A stretch of 17,438 bases of DNA, from the NCBI GenBank assembly GCA_018711785.1, contig DVHW01000238.1, positions 1-17,438 on the forward strand, in the 5' to 3' direction. How positions within the stretch are numbered: position 1 is the first letter of the stretch; each line of letters starts with the position of its first letter. The notes beneath the pieces were generated by a model that saw only the letters and a list, made by a program, of their open reading frames with translations, ran no database searches and had not been told where the DNA came from. This stretch comes from Candidatus Galloscillospira excrementavium. Its GTDB lineage: Bacteria; Bacillota; Clostridia; Oscillospirales; Oscillospiraceae. Position numbers and translations under genes: made by a program. Shown in pieces: positions 1 through 6,022 of the stretch.

Positions 1-697
1 AGTAGGTCCTGGACAGATCGGCGTATTGGGCCAGCTTGCCCTTGTCGTCCCGCACGGGGAACTTGACGAAGATGGTGGTGCAGGGGTCGTCCTGGTACTC
101 GATCTCCGCCTCGGCCAGGGCAGTCTGGTCGTGGGGGCACCAGTAGACCGGCTTCATGCCCTTGTAGATGAAGCCCTTCTCGGCCATCTTGCCGAAGATC
201 TCCACCTGCTTGGCCTCAAAGGCGGGCTTGAGGGTCAGGTAGGGGTCGTCCCACTCGCCCAGCACACCCAGGCGCTTGAACTCGGAGCGCTGGATGTCCA
301 CAAAGCTCAGGGCGTACTCCTTGCACTTCTCCCGGAACTCGCTGGTGGTCAGCTCGTCCCGCTTGATCTTCTTGTCCTTCAGGATGGCCGACTCGATGGG
401 CAGGCCGTGGGTGTCCCAGCCGGGCACATAGGGAGAGCACCAGCCCGTCATGTTCCGGTGCTTGACGATGATGTCCTTGAGGATCTTGTTCAGGGCCGTG
501 CCGATGTGGATGTGGCCGTTGGCGTAGGGGGGGCCGTCGTGGAGGACGAACTTGGGCTTGCCCTCGTTGCGCGCCACCATCTTGTGGTAGAGGTCCTTGT
601 CGTACATGGCCTGGAGCATCTCGGGCTCCCGCCGGGGCAGGCCGGCCCGCATGGGGAAGTCGGTCTTGGGCAGGTGGATGGTCTGGTTGTAGTCCAT
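1..697 (-). CDS. ileS: isoleucyl-tRNA synthetase, N-terminal part (cut by window edge)
   Basis: Cytoplasmic class I aminoacyl-tRNA synthetase that charges tRNA-Ile with isoleucine. The ATG at 697-695 has a GGAG ribosome site about 9 bases upstream. About 232 codons are visible before the window ends, so most of the protein (usually over 900 residues) is missing. Seen directly: the class I signature HIHIG at about residues 62-66, inside PPYANGHIHIGTALNKI, followed by KDIIVKHRNMTG and GWDTHGLPIE. These are typical of IleS rather than ValS or LeuS. The KMSKS motif and zinc site lie outside the window. Upstream is a T-box leader with an apparent ATC (Ile) specifier, so expression should respond to uncharged tRNA-Ile. 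Its own promoter separates it from divIVA. Confidence 0.95.
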   Translation of the reverse strand, partial: MDYNQTIHLPKTDFPMRAGLPRREPEMLQAMYDKDLYHKMVARNEGKPKFVLHDGPPYANGHIHIGTALNKILKDIIVKHRNMTGWCSPYVPGWDTHGLPIESAILKDKKIKRDELTTSEFREKCKEYALSFVDIQRSEFKRLGVLGEWDDPYLTLKPAFEAKQVEIFGKMAEKGFIYKGMKPVYWCPHDQTALAEAEIEYQDDPCTTIFVKFPVRDDKGKLAQYADLSRTY

Positions 698-761
698 GGG
701 TAGGTTCTCCTTTCTGTTGAACCGGTTTTCTGTATCAAAAAAGGGCCGCCGCCGGGCCAAC

Positions 762-797
762 AAAAACGCGCCTTTGTCTCTCAAGAGACAAAGGCGC
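762..797 (-). terminator. T-box terminator hairpin before ileS
   Basis: Perfect inverted repeat GCGCCTTTGTCTC / GAGACAAAGGCGC (768-797), followed on the minus strand by five T. Its 5' half overlaps the sequence that would form the T-box antiterminator. Confidence 0.93.
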
Positions 798-1008
798 AAC
801 ACCCCTGCGGTACCACTCTCGTTGCCCCGGCCGGGCCGGGACCACTCTGGTGGGGGATAACGGCCCCGCCGTCCCAGCCTACTCGCCGACGCTTTGGGTG
901 GGATGCTCCAAGGGGATCTTCGCGCTCCGCCCTGGCCGCCTCGCACCAAAGCGGCGGCTCTCTGGGCAGGGGAGGGGGCGCTACTCGTCCTTTTCCACGC
1001 AGTTTTCC
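762..1008 (-). promoter_or_regulatory. T-box riboswitch leader of ileS (isoleucine type)
   Basis: On the minus strand the leader has the parts of a T-box in order: AGGACGAGTAG at the base of stem I, an AGAGAG-type loop motif (CAGAGAGCC), a distal GGTGCGAG loop, a specifier region GAAGATCCCC, and the conserved T-box core AGTGGTACCGCA at 817-806. The core is followed by a terminator hairpin that competes with the antiterminator. The probable specifier codon is ATC (plus-strand bases 915-917), matching isoleucine and the downstream gene. Known family behaviour: uncharged tRNA pairs with specifier and T-box and prevents termination. The exact specifier register is inferred from the motif layout, not from a folding program. 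Confidence 0.92.
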
Positions 1009-1014
1009 GGATGA

Positions 1015-1057
1015 AAGATACGGAGAAACGCCAAACGTGCGTTTCTCCGTGTATCTT
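1015..1057 (-). terminator. long hairpin between divIVA and the ileS leader
   Basis: A long stem of 16 paired bases with a two-base bulge: AAGATAC(AC)GGAGAAACG pairs with CGTTTCTCCGTATCTT. On the minus strand it follows divIVA and precedes the T-box. The tract after it is only CTTTCATCC, so it is a weak intrinsic terminator at best. It overlaps the -10 of the ileS promoter, so part of it would also sit at the very 5' end of the ileS transcript. Confidence 0.5.
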
Positions 1058-1081
1058 ACCTGTTTGCAGGAGTTCTGTCAA
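1053..1081 (-). promoter_or_regulatory. sigma70-type promoter for ileS leader
   Basis: Minus strand TTGACA (1081-1076), a 17-base spacer and TAAGAT (1058-1053). The -35 is a perfect consensus and the -10 matches 4 of 6. It starts 16 bases beyond the divIVA stop and places the start of transcription near 1046, upstream of T-box stem I. Confidence 0.7.
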
Positions 1082-1096
1082 GTCCCAATTTGGCGC

Positions 1097-1867
1097 TTAC
1101 CCGCGGTGGCGGCCGTAGCCCAGGCCGTCCATCAGATCCTCCTTGGAGGGGATACGGCGGGTCTCGGAGGTGACCTCCTCGGCCTCGCTCTCCTCATAGG
1201 CCCGGGCGGCCTCCCGCTCGTCCTCTGGCTCCCGGTGCCGGCGCAGGTCGTCGTACAGGCCGCCCTCCGGCTCCGCCTGGGCCGCCGCGCCGATGGGCTC
1301 CATCTCCCGGGTGTCCTCCTCGTCCTCGCCCAGCTCCTGGTCCAGCTTCTTCTCCAGGGACGCCTCGATCTCCTGGGCAATGGTCTCCTTCCGGTCGGGG
1401 GCCGGGGCGGCGGGGGCGGTGAGCTTGGACAGGCCGTTCAGGTAGTCCATCTCGTGCTGGTAGAGCTCCTTCAGCTTGGCCACGTAGGCGGTAGTGGCGT
1501 TCTGGGCCGTGGTCAGGCGGAACTGCTCGCTCTCCACCTCCTGGCGGATGGCGGCCAGCTTGGCCCGGGCCTCGCTCTCCGCGTTCTGGAGCAGCTCCTC
1601 CTTCCGGTGCTCGGCCTCGGCGACCATCTCGTCGGCCATCCGCTGGGCCGAGAGGAGGGCCTTGCGCATGGCGTCCTCGGTGGAGCGGTACTCCTCCACC
1701 TTGTCCACCAGCACCTTCATCTTGCTCTTCAGGACCGCGTTCTCTTTATACAGGGCGGTATAGTCCGCCGTCAGCTGGTCCAAAAACTCGTCCACCATGG
1801 CCATGTTGTAGCCGCCGAAGCCCGCCTTGGCAAAGGTGTGCTCCGAGACCTCCTGTGGTGTCAGCAT
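1097..1867 (-). CDS. divIVA: DivIVA-domain cell division / polarity protein
   Basis: 256 residues. The N-terminus (LTPQEVSEHTFAKAGFGGY, then VDEFLDQL) is the lipid-binding DivIVA signature, with Phe and Gly residues positioned to insert into curved membrane. Residues about 30-150 form a long coiled coil rich in Glu, Lys, Ala and Leu. The tail beyond about 155 is acidic, Pro/Ala-rich and probably disordered. In Firmicutes DivIVA binds strongly curved membrane at septa and poles and recruits partners. The start has GGGGGAG upstream. It lies downstream of sepF, as in the ylm/dcw region of Gram-positives, but ylmG and ylmH, which often lie between them, are absent. The gap holds an element and an orphan sepF fragment instead. 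GpsB is a related family but is usually much shorter. Confidence 0.92.
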   Translation of the reverse strand: MLTPQEVSEHTFAKAGFGGYNMAMVDEFLDQLTADYTALYKENAVLKSKMKVLVDKVEEYRSTEDAMRKALLSAQRMADEMVAEAEHRKEELLQNAESEARAKLAAIRQEVESEQFRLTTAQNATTAYVAKLKELYQHEMDYLNGLSKLTAPAAPAPDRKETIAQEIEASLEKKLDQELGEDEEDTREMEPIGAAAQAEPEGGLYDDLRRHREPEDEREAARAYEESEAEEVTSETRRIPSKEDLMDGLGYGRHRG

Positions 1868-1910
1868 CGGAATCTCCCCCGTTTCTCTGTCATCGCAAGT
1901 CCCGCGTTTG

Positions 1911-1931
1911 CCGCTCTATCCGTTAGAGCGG
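1911..1931 (-). other. hairpin after the orphan sepF end
   Basis: CCGCTCTA and TAGAGCGG can pair around a short loop directly beyond the orphan sepF stop codon. There is no T tract. It may be an mRNA processing or stabilising hairpin between sepF and divIVA. Confidence 0.35.
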
Positions 1932-1986
1932 TCAGAAATAGAGCCCGTTGTTCTCCAGCTCGTCGATGAGGTCGCCCAGAATGTCC
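1931..1986 (-). pseudogene. orphan duplicate of the sepF 3' end
   Basis: These 56 bases are identical to 2143-2198, the last 18 codons plus stop of sepF and one following base. The copy has no start and cannot make SepF. It lies 63 bp from the divIVA start, the spacing expected for the original sepF end, so I infer that this is the ancestral terminus and that the copy at 2143 was created when the element between them arrived. Confidence 0.9.
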
Positions 1987-2142
1987 GCCCCGCCCGATGC
2001 TGCGCATCATGCGGGGGCCCCGGTGTTTTTATCTGCTCGGGCGGAATGAATCCGCCCGGCATCAAGGTTTTCGCCAGGGGCGAAAACGCTTGGGACGCCG
2101 GATTTCCGGCGGGACAACGTGGACGGCATTTCAATTGTCCGC
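1987..2142 (-). mobile_element. class I hairpin element between the two sepF ends
   Basis: 156 bp with no gene. Read on the minus strand from the intact sepF: a segment holding GTCCACGTTGT (2124-2114), an inverted copy of sepF sequence at 2195-2205; a small CGCCGG/CCGGCG hairpin; hairpin 1 with 9-bp stem (2067-2075 with 2079-2087) in the context AAGCGTTTT...CCTTG; hairpin 2 (CGGGCGGA/TCCGCCCG, 2058-2038); a short A-rich spacer; then CCGGGGCCCCCG and a terminal GATGC/GCATC hairpin. The same ordered parts occur beside mutL (8060-8197) and after dtd (16414-16555). Non-autonomous, with no coding capacity; the mobilising activity is unknown. Confidence 0.8.
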
Positions 2143-2205
2143 GTCAGAAATAGAGCCCGTTGTTCTCCAGCTCGTCGATGAGGTCGCCCAGAATGTCCAC
2201 GTTGT
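2114..2205. repeat. fold-back inverted repeat at sepF end
   Basis: ACAACGTGGAC at 2114-2124 (in the element) is the exact reverse complement of GTCCACGTTGT at 2195-2205 (inside sepF). Arms of 11 bp, 70 bp apart. Confidence 0.8.
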
Positions 2206-2632
2206 AGGGCGTGATGATGTAGGTCCGGGCGGCCACCTTCTTGATCTTGCCCTCCTGGGCGTAGGCCACGCCGGCCAGGAAGTCCAGCACCCGGCGGGTG
2301 GTCTTGTCGTCGGTGGACTCCAGGTTGAGCACCACCGTGCGCTTCTCCCGCAGGTGGTCGGCGATCTCCCAGGCGTTGTCGAACCGCTCGGGCTTCACCA
2401 GCACCACCTGGAGCTGGGTGGTGGTGTGGATGTTCACCACCTTGTTGCTGCGCCGGTCGGTCTCCGCGGGGAAAAGGCTGCCGGTGGCGTCGCTGCCGCT
2501 CTTGGCCGATGCCTTCTCCCGGCGGTCGGCGCGCTCGCTGCGGGGGGGCGTGTCGTCGTAGTCGTCGTACTCCTCGTCGTCCTCGTCCTCATAGGGCCGG
2601 GCCAGGCGCTTGAGCTCGTCAATAAATCCCAT
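2144..2632 (-). CDS. sepF: cell division protein SepF
   Basis: 162 residues. SepF links FtsZ filaments to the membrane at the septum. The N-terminus (MGFIDELKRLA) is the short amphipathic membrane helix. It is followed by an acidic Asp/Glu/Tyr linker at about 16-60 and the globular domain at about 64-155 with the family's VLVKPERFDNAWEIADHL, VVLNLE and RRVLDFLAG...GKI. The start at 2632 has GGAGG 8 bases upstream. It lies 17 bp after yggS/ylmE, the classical order in Gram-positives. Its last 56 bp are repeated at 1931-1986, and its stop codon lies 19 bp before the inverted gene-derived segment of an inserted element. The protein is complete and ends in the usual way (LENNGLYF). Confidence 0.95.
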   Translation of the reverse strand: MGFIDELKRLARPYEDEDDEEYDDYDDTPPRSERADRREKASAKSGSDATGSLFPAETDRRSNKVVNIHTTTQLQVVLVKPERFDNAWEIADHLREKRTVVLNLESTDDKTTRRVLDFLAGVAYAQEGKIKKVAARTYIITPYNVDILGDLIDELENNGLYF

Positions 2633-2649
2633 GGATGGAACCTCCGTTC

Positions 2650-3366
2650 TTATCCTTGCTGCCGGCTTTTCATGGGGGGACGGGGACCGAACAGGGCGGT
2701 GCCCACCCGGACCAGGGTGGCCCCCTCCCGGACGGCGTCCTCAAAATCGGCGCTCATCCCCATGGAAAGGCAGTCCATATCAGGTACATTATCACCCAAA
2801 GCGGTTCTTATGTCAACATAAAGCTGATACATTTCCGCAAAAAACCGCCGGTTTCCGCCGGGAGCTGACGCCACCGGTGGCACCGTCATCAGCCCCCGGA
2901 GCCGGATGTGGGGCAGGGCGGCCGCCTGCTCGGCCAGGGCCCGGGCCCCGGCCGGGTCCACGCCGCTCTTGGCCGCCTCGCCGCCGATGTTGACCTCCAG
3001 CAGGATGTCCTGCCGGACGCCCAGCTTGGCCGCCTGCTTCTCCACCGCCAGCAGCAGGTGCTCCGAGTCCACCGACTCCAGGAGGTCCACCCGGCCCACC
3101 ACGTCCTTCACCTTATTGGTCTGGAGGTGGCCAATGAAGTGGAGGGCCGCCCCGGTATAGGCATGATCGGCCAGATGGGCGGTCATCTCCTGCACCCGGT
3201 TCTCTCCGCAGATGGTGATGCCGGCGGCGATGGCGGAGCGGATGGTCTCCGAGGTCTGCACCTTGGTGGCCGCCACCAGGCCGATCTCCCCCGGCTCCCG
3301 GCCCGCCTGCCGGGCCGCGGCGGCGATGCGCTCCCGCACCCGCGCGATATTCTCTCTCAGGTCCAT
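2650..3366 (-). CDS. yggS: YggS/YlmE family PLP homeostasis protein
   Basis: 238 residues. Single-domain, alanine-racemase-fold protein that binds pyridoxal phosphate and buffers PLP and amino-acid pools; no racemase activity is known for the family. The PLP lysine is present at K35 (LVAATK). Other family motifs: GENRVQE, HFIGHLQTNK, LLEVNIGGEAAKSG, GLMTVPP, LSMGMSADFEDAVREGATLVRVGTALFG. The start at 3366 is preferred over an upstream in-frame ATG because AGGAGG lies 8 bases before it and family proteins begin at this point. It is called ylmE when it precedes sepF, as here. It contrasts with the second PLP-fold protein in the window (14876-15943), which has lost its lysine. Confidence 0.94.
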   Translation of the reverse strand: MDLRENIARVRERIAAAARQAGREPGEIGLVAATKVQTSETIRSAIAAGITICGENRVQEMTAHLADHAYTGAALHFIGHLQTNKVKDVVGRVDLLESVDSEHLLLAVEKQAAKLGVRQDILLEVNIGGEAAKSGVDPAGARALAEQAAALPHIRLRGLMTVPPVASAPGGNRRFFAEMYQLYVDIRTALGDNVPDMDCLSMGMSADFEDAVREGATLVRVGTALFGPRPPMKSRQQG

Positions 3367-3385
3367 CTCCGCTTCCTCCTTTTTC

Positions 3386-4678
3386 TCAGCCCGTGCGCAG
3401 GACCTTGCCGTCGTAGAGGTTCTCCGCGCGGACGATGATCTCATCCCCCGACCGCAGGGCCTTTTTGGCCTGGGTGGTGTTGTCCGGGTTGTCCGGCTCC
3501 ACCGCCTCCACCAGGAAGAAGTCCTCCCCCTCGGCCAGGATGGTCACATCCTTGGCCTCGGCCTGGGCGCCCACCACGGCATACACCACCGTCTGCTGAT
3601 AGGTGTACTCCTCGTCGGTCTCCTCGTCGGTCCCGGTCCGCTCCTCCACCCGGACGGCCTCCTTGGGCACCCGGATGCCGGTTACGCTGTCAAAGATCAG
3701 CTCCACGCTCTGGCCGCGCAGGAGGGTGGTCTCCGACAGGTAGCGGTCAGAGGAGAGCACCACCAGCACCTGACCCTCCTCCGGTTCGCTGAGGCGCTCG
3801 ATGGTCATGGACACCTCCCCCGACCAGTCCCGGGAGAAGCGGACCGTAATGCTCTCTCCCTCCACCAGCCGGCGGGCGTCGGCCTCGTCCACGTTGCAGA
3901 CAAAATACCAGGTCGAGTCCGTGATGAGCTTGCCCACCGCCCCCTCGTCCCCGGACACCTCCCGCCGCTCCAGCTCCTCCAGGGCGGAGGGGGTCAGGCT
4001 CTCCAGGCTCTCCGGGGTGAGGAGGGACTCGTACCCGTCCACCACGCCGGAGAAGGTGCCGGACACATCGGCGGTCACCACCTGGGTGCTGGCCGCGGCC
4101 GCCGACTGGAGGGAGGAAATCTGGCTGCGCAGGTCGGACGCCGCCTGCTGGGTGGCCTCCAAATCGCCGTCGCCATAGGCGTACTCCCGCTTGTAGATCA
4201 GGCTCTTCAGATCCAGCGTGTCCCCGGAGAGGCCGTTCAGCTCCCGCCGGGCCACCGAGGCCTTCAGCTCCACCATGCTGTCCAGGATCTCCCGGTTGAG
4301 CTGGGCGCTGTCCCCTCCATCCCCCGCCGCGTCCAGGGTGTACTCCAGCTGCTCCAGCTGGAGGGCCAGGGCCTGGATCTGGCTGCTGCGCTCCAGCGCG
4401 TCGGCGCTCTGGTACAGGTAGGCGATGCTCTCCCCCTTGGCCACCTTCTCCCCCTCGGCGGGGAGGATGTCGGCGTAGAGGGTCTGGGCGGGGAGCACGG
4501 TCTCCTCCCGGACCAGAAGGCCGGTGGTCTCCACCGCGTCGTCCACCGTGTAGGTGTAGGACAGGGTGGTGATCAGCGGGTCGGTGAGGCTGCCCACCAC
4601 ATTGACCCCCAGGTAGACCAAAATGGCCCCAAAGAGGACGAGCATGACGATTCGGTTGAGGATCTGGCCCTGCTTCAT
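3386..4678 (-). CDS. HlyD-like single-pass membrane adaptor protein
   Basis: 430 residues. A short basic N-terminus is followed by one membrane segment at about residues 8-29 (ILNRIVMLVLFGAILVYLGV), with the rest predicted outside the cell. The sequence then resembles HlyD/membrane-fusion adaptors: a beta/lipoyl-like strand region (VETTGLLVREETVLPA, PAEGEKVAKGESIAYLY), a helical coiled segment (about 95-200), and a return beta-barrel (ADVSGTFSGVVDGYE, WYFVCNVDEADARRLVEGESITVRF, IRVPKEAVR). The usual partners, an ABC or RND pump, are not adjacent. It lies between hfq and yggS/sepF, so a role at the envelope during division is possible but is inference. ATG at 4678 with AAGGA upstream. Confidence 0.75.
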   Translation of the reverse strand: MKQGQILNRIVMLVLFGAILVYLGVNVVGSLTDPLITTLSYTYTVDDAVETTGLLVREETVLPAQTLYADILPAEGEKVAKGESIAYLYQSADALERSSQIQALALQLEQLEYTLDAAGDGGDSAQLNREILDSMVELKASVARRELNGLSGDTLDLKSLIYKREYAYGDGDLEATQQAASDLRSQISSLQSAAAASTQVVTADVSGTFSGVVDGYESLLTPESLESLTPSALEELERREVSGDEGAVGKLITDSTWYFVCNVDEADARRLVEGESITVRFSRDWSGEVSMTIERLSEPEEGQVLVVLSSDRYLSETTLLRGQSVELIFDSVTGIRVPKEAVRVEERTGTDEETDEEYTYQQTVVYAVVGAQAEAKDVTILAEGEDFFLVEAVEPDNPDNTTQAKKALRSGDEIIVRAENLYDGKVLRTG

Positions 4679-4736
4679 GGATGGTTTTCCTTTCTCGCGG
4701 CAGAGGGGCAGGGCGGGGAGCGCCAGCCCCTTCGCC

Positions 4737-4961
4737 CTATCCCTCCCCCAGGTCCACCGGCCGCTCGGGCACGATGGTGGAGATGGCGTGCTTGTAGATC
4801 ACCTGCTGCTTGCTGTCGGTGGTGAGGACCACCACAAAGGCGTCAAACCCGGTGATCTGCCCCCGGAGCTGGTAGCCGTTCATCAAAAAGACGGTGACCC
4901 CCCGCCGCTCCTGGCGGACCCGGGTGAGGAAGCTGTCCTGGAGGCTGTTGTTCTTCTGCAT
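4737..4961 (-). CDS. hfq: RNA chaperone Hfq
   Basis: 74 residues, the usual length for a Gram-positive Hfq. Forms a hexameric ring that binds A-rich and U-rich RNA and helps small RNAs pair with mRNAs. Sm1 motif: VTVFLMNGYQLRGQITGFDAF (about 22-42). Sm2 motif: YKHAIST (56-62), including the conserved Lys-His pair. Q8 (SLQDSFL) matches the proximal-face glutamine. The C-terminal tail is very short. Start at 4961; the AAGGA site is slightly far (about 11 bases). It follows miaA by 56 bp, the familiar miaA-hfq order. Confidence 0.95.
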   Translation of the reverse strand: MQKNNSLQDSFLTRVRQERRGVTVFLMNGYQLRGQITGFDAFVVVLTTDSKQQVIYKHAISTIVPERPVDLGEG

Positions 4962-5017
4962 GATAAGTACATTCCTTTCTCTCTCGGGGCGGAGCCTGTC
5001 CCACCCCTGGAATGTAC

Positions 5018-5995
5018 CTATACTAATCCATTTTCTTCCATATATTTTGTCGAATCCTGCACAGCCCGGGAAAAATCGGGGGATTCCCCCCAGGTGATCC
5101 AGTGCACGTCCGGGGTGCGGCGGAACCAGGTCAGCTGCCGCTTGGCGTACTGCCGGGAGCGGAGCTTGATCTCCTCTGCCGCCGCGGCCATGTCCGCCCC
5201 CGCCTGGAGGGCGGCGTAGACCTCCTTGTAGCCGATGGCCTGCATGGCGGTGCAGCCGGGGCTCAGGCCGCTCTCCAGCAGCCCCCGGACCTCCCCCTCC
5301 AGCCCGGCGGCGAGCATCCGGTCCACCCGGCGGTCGATCTGCTCCCACATCCGCCGCCGGTCGGCAAAGGCCAGGCCGATACGGATGGCATCATACCGGG
5401 GGGGCTGGGTGCGCGACCGCTCGTCGTGGGCTGTGATGGTCTCCCCGGTCTCGTACCACACCTCCAGCGCCCGGAGGATGCGCCGGTGGTCGGTGATGGG
5501 GAGCTTCTCCGCCCGCTGGGGGTCCACTGCCCGCAGCTCGGCGTAGAGCGGCCCGATGCCCTCCGCCTCCAGGCGGTTCTGGAGCTTCTCCCGCCAGCCG
5601 CCGGGGAAGGGGGCGAAGGTCCGGCCGGACACCAGGGAGTCGATGTAGAGCCCGGTGCCCCCCACGATTATGGGCAGCTTTCCCCGGGCGAGGATGCCGT
5701 CCACACAGGCGGAGGCCTCGGCCACATACCGGGCCGCCGAGTAGTCCTCCCAGGGCTCGGCCACGTCCAGCATGTGGTGGGGCACCCCCCGCATCTCCTC
5801 CGCCGTGGGCTTGGCGGTGCCGATGTCCATGCGGCGGTAGACCTGCATGGAGTCGGCAGAGACCACCTCGCCCCCCGTGGCCCGGGCCAGCTCCACCCCC
5901 AGGGCGGTCTTGCCCGAGGCGGTGGGCCCGCAGAGGACCAGGATCCTGGGCGGGCGGGGCGTCCCCGCCCCTGTCCGCATGGTCAGCCGCTCCAT
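5018..5995 (-). CDS. miaA: tRNA dimethylallyltransferase MiaA
   Basis: 325 residues. Transfers a dimethylallyl group to N6 of A37 in tRNAs that read UNN codons, the substrate for MiaB. P-loop GPTASGKT at 23-30, SADSMQVYR at 46-54 with the catalytic Asp48, GTAKPT (59-64), GGTGLYIDSLV (about 112-122), and the C-terminal QAIGYKE and TRQYAKRQLTWFR-type helix (here SRQYAKRQLTWFRR). Start at 5995 with GGAGGAG 8-11 bases upstream; a second in-frame ATG at codon 6 is possible. It begins 27 bp after mutL, so the two are probably co-transcribed. MiaB, the next enzyme of the pathway, is at 13168-14607. Confidence 0.97.
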   Translation of the reverse strand: MERLTMRTGAGTPRPPRILVLCGPTASGKTALGVELARATGGEVVSADSMQVYRRMDIGTAKPTAEEMRGVPHHMLDVAEPWEDYSAARYVAEASACVDGILARGKLPIIVGGTGLYIDSLVSGRTFAPFPGGWREKLQNRLEAEGIGPLYAELRAVDPQRAEKLPITDHRRILRALEVWYETGETITAHDERSRTQPPRYDAIRIGLAFADRRRMWEQIDRRVDRMLAAGLEGEVRGLLESGLSPGCTAMQAIGYKEVYAALQAGADMAAAAEEIKLRSRQYAKRQLTWFRRTPDVHWITWGESPDFSRAVQDSTKYMEENGLV

Positions 5996-6022
5996 GGTCT
6001 CACTCCTCCTCCAGGCCCTGTC

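Noticed and set aside
1911..1931. A tRNA-like or standard terminator hairpin after sepF
   Set aside because: No cloverleaf, no T tract; only a single short stem.
1987..2142. Treating the 56-72 bp duplications as ordinary transposon target-site duplications
   Set aside because: DDE transposases usually duplicate only about 2-14 bp, no transposase is present, and the duplications end within a few bases of the gene ends at three different genes.
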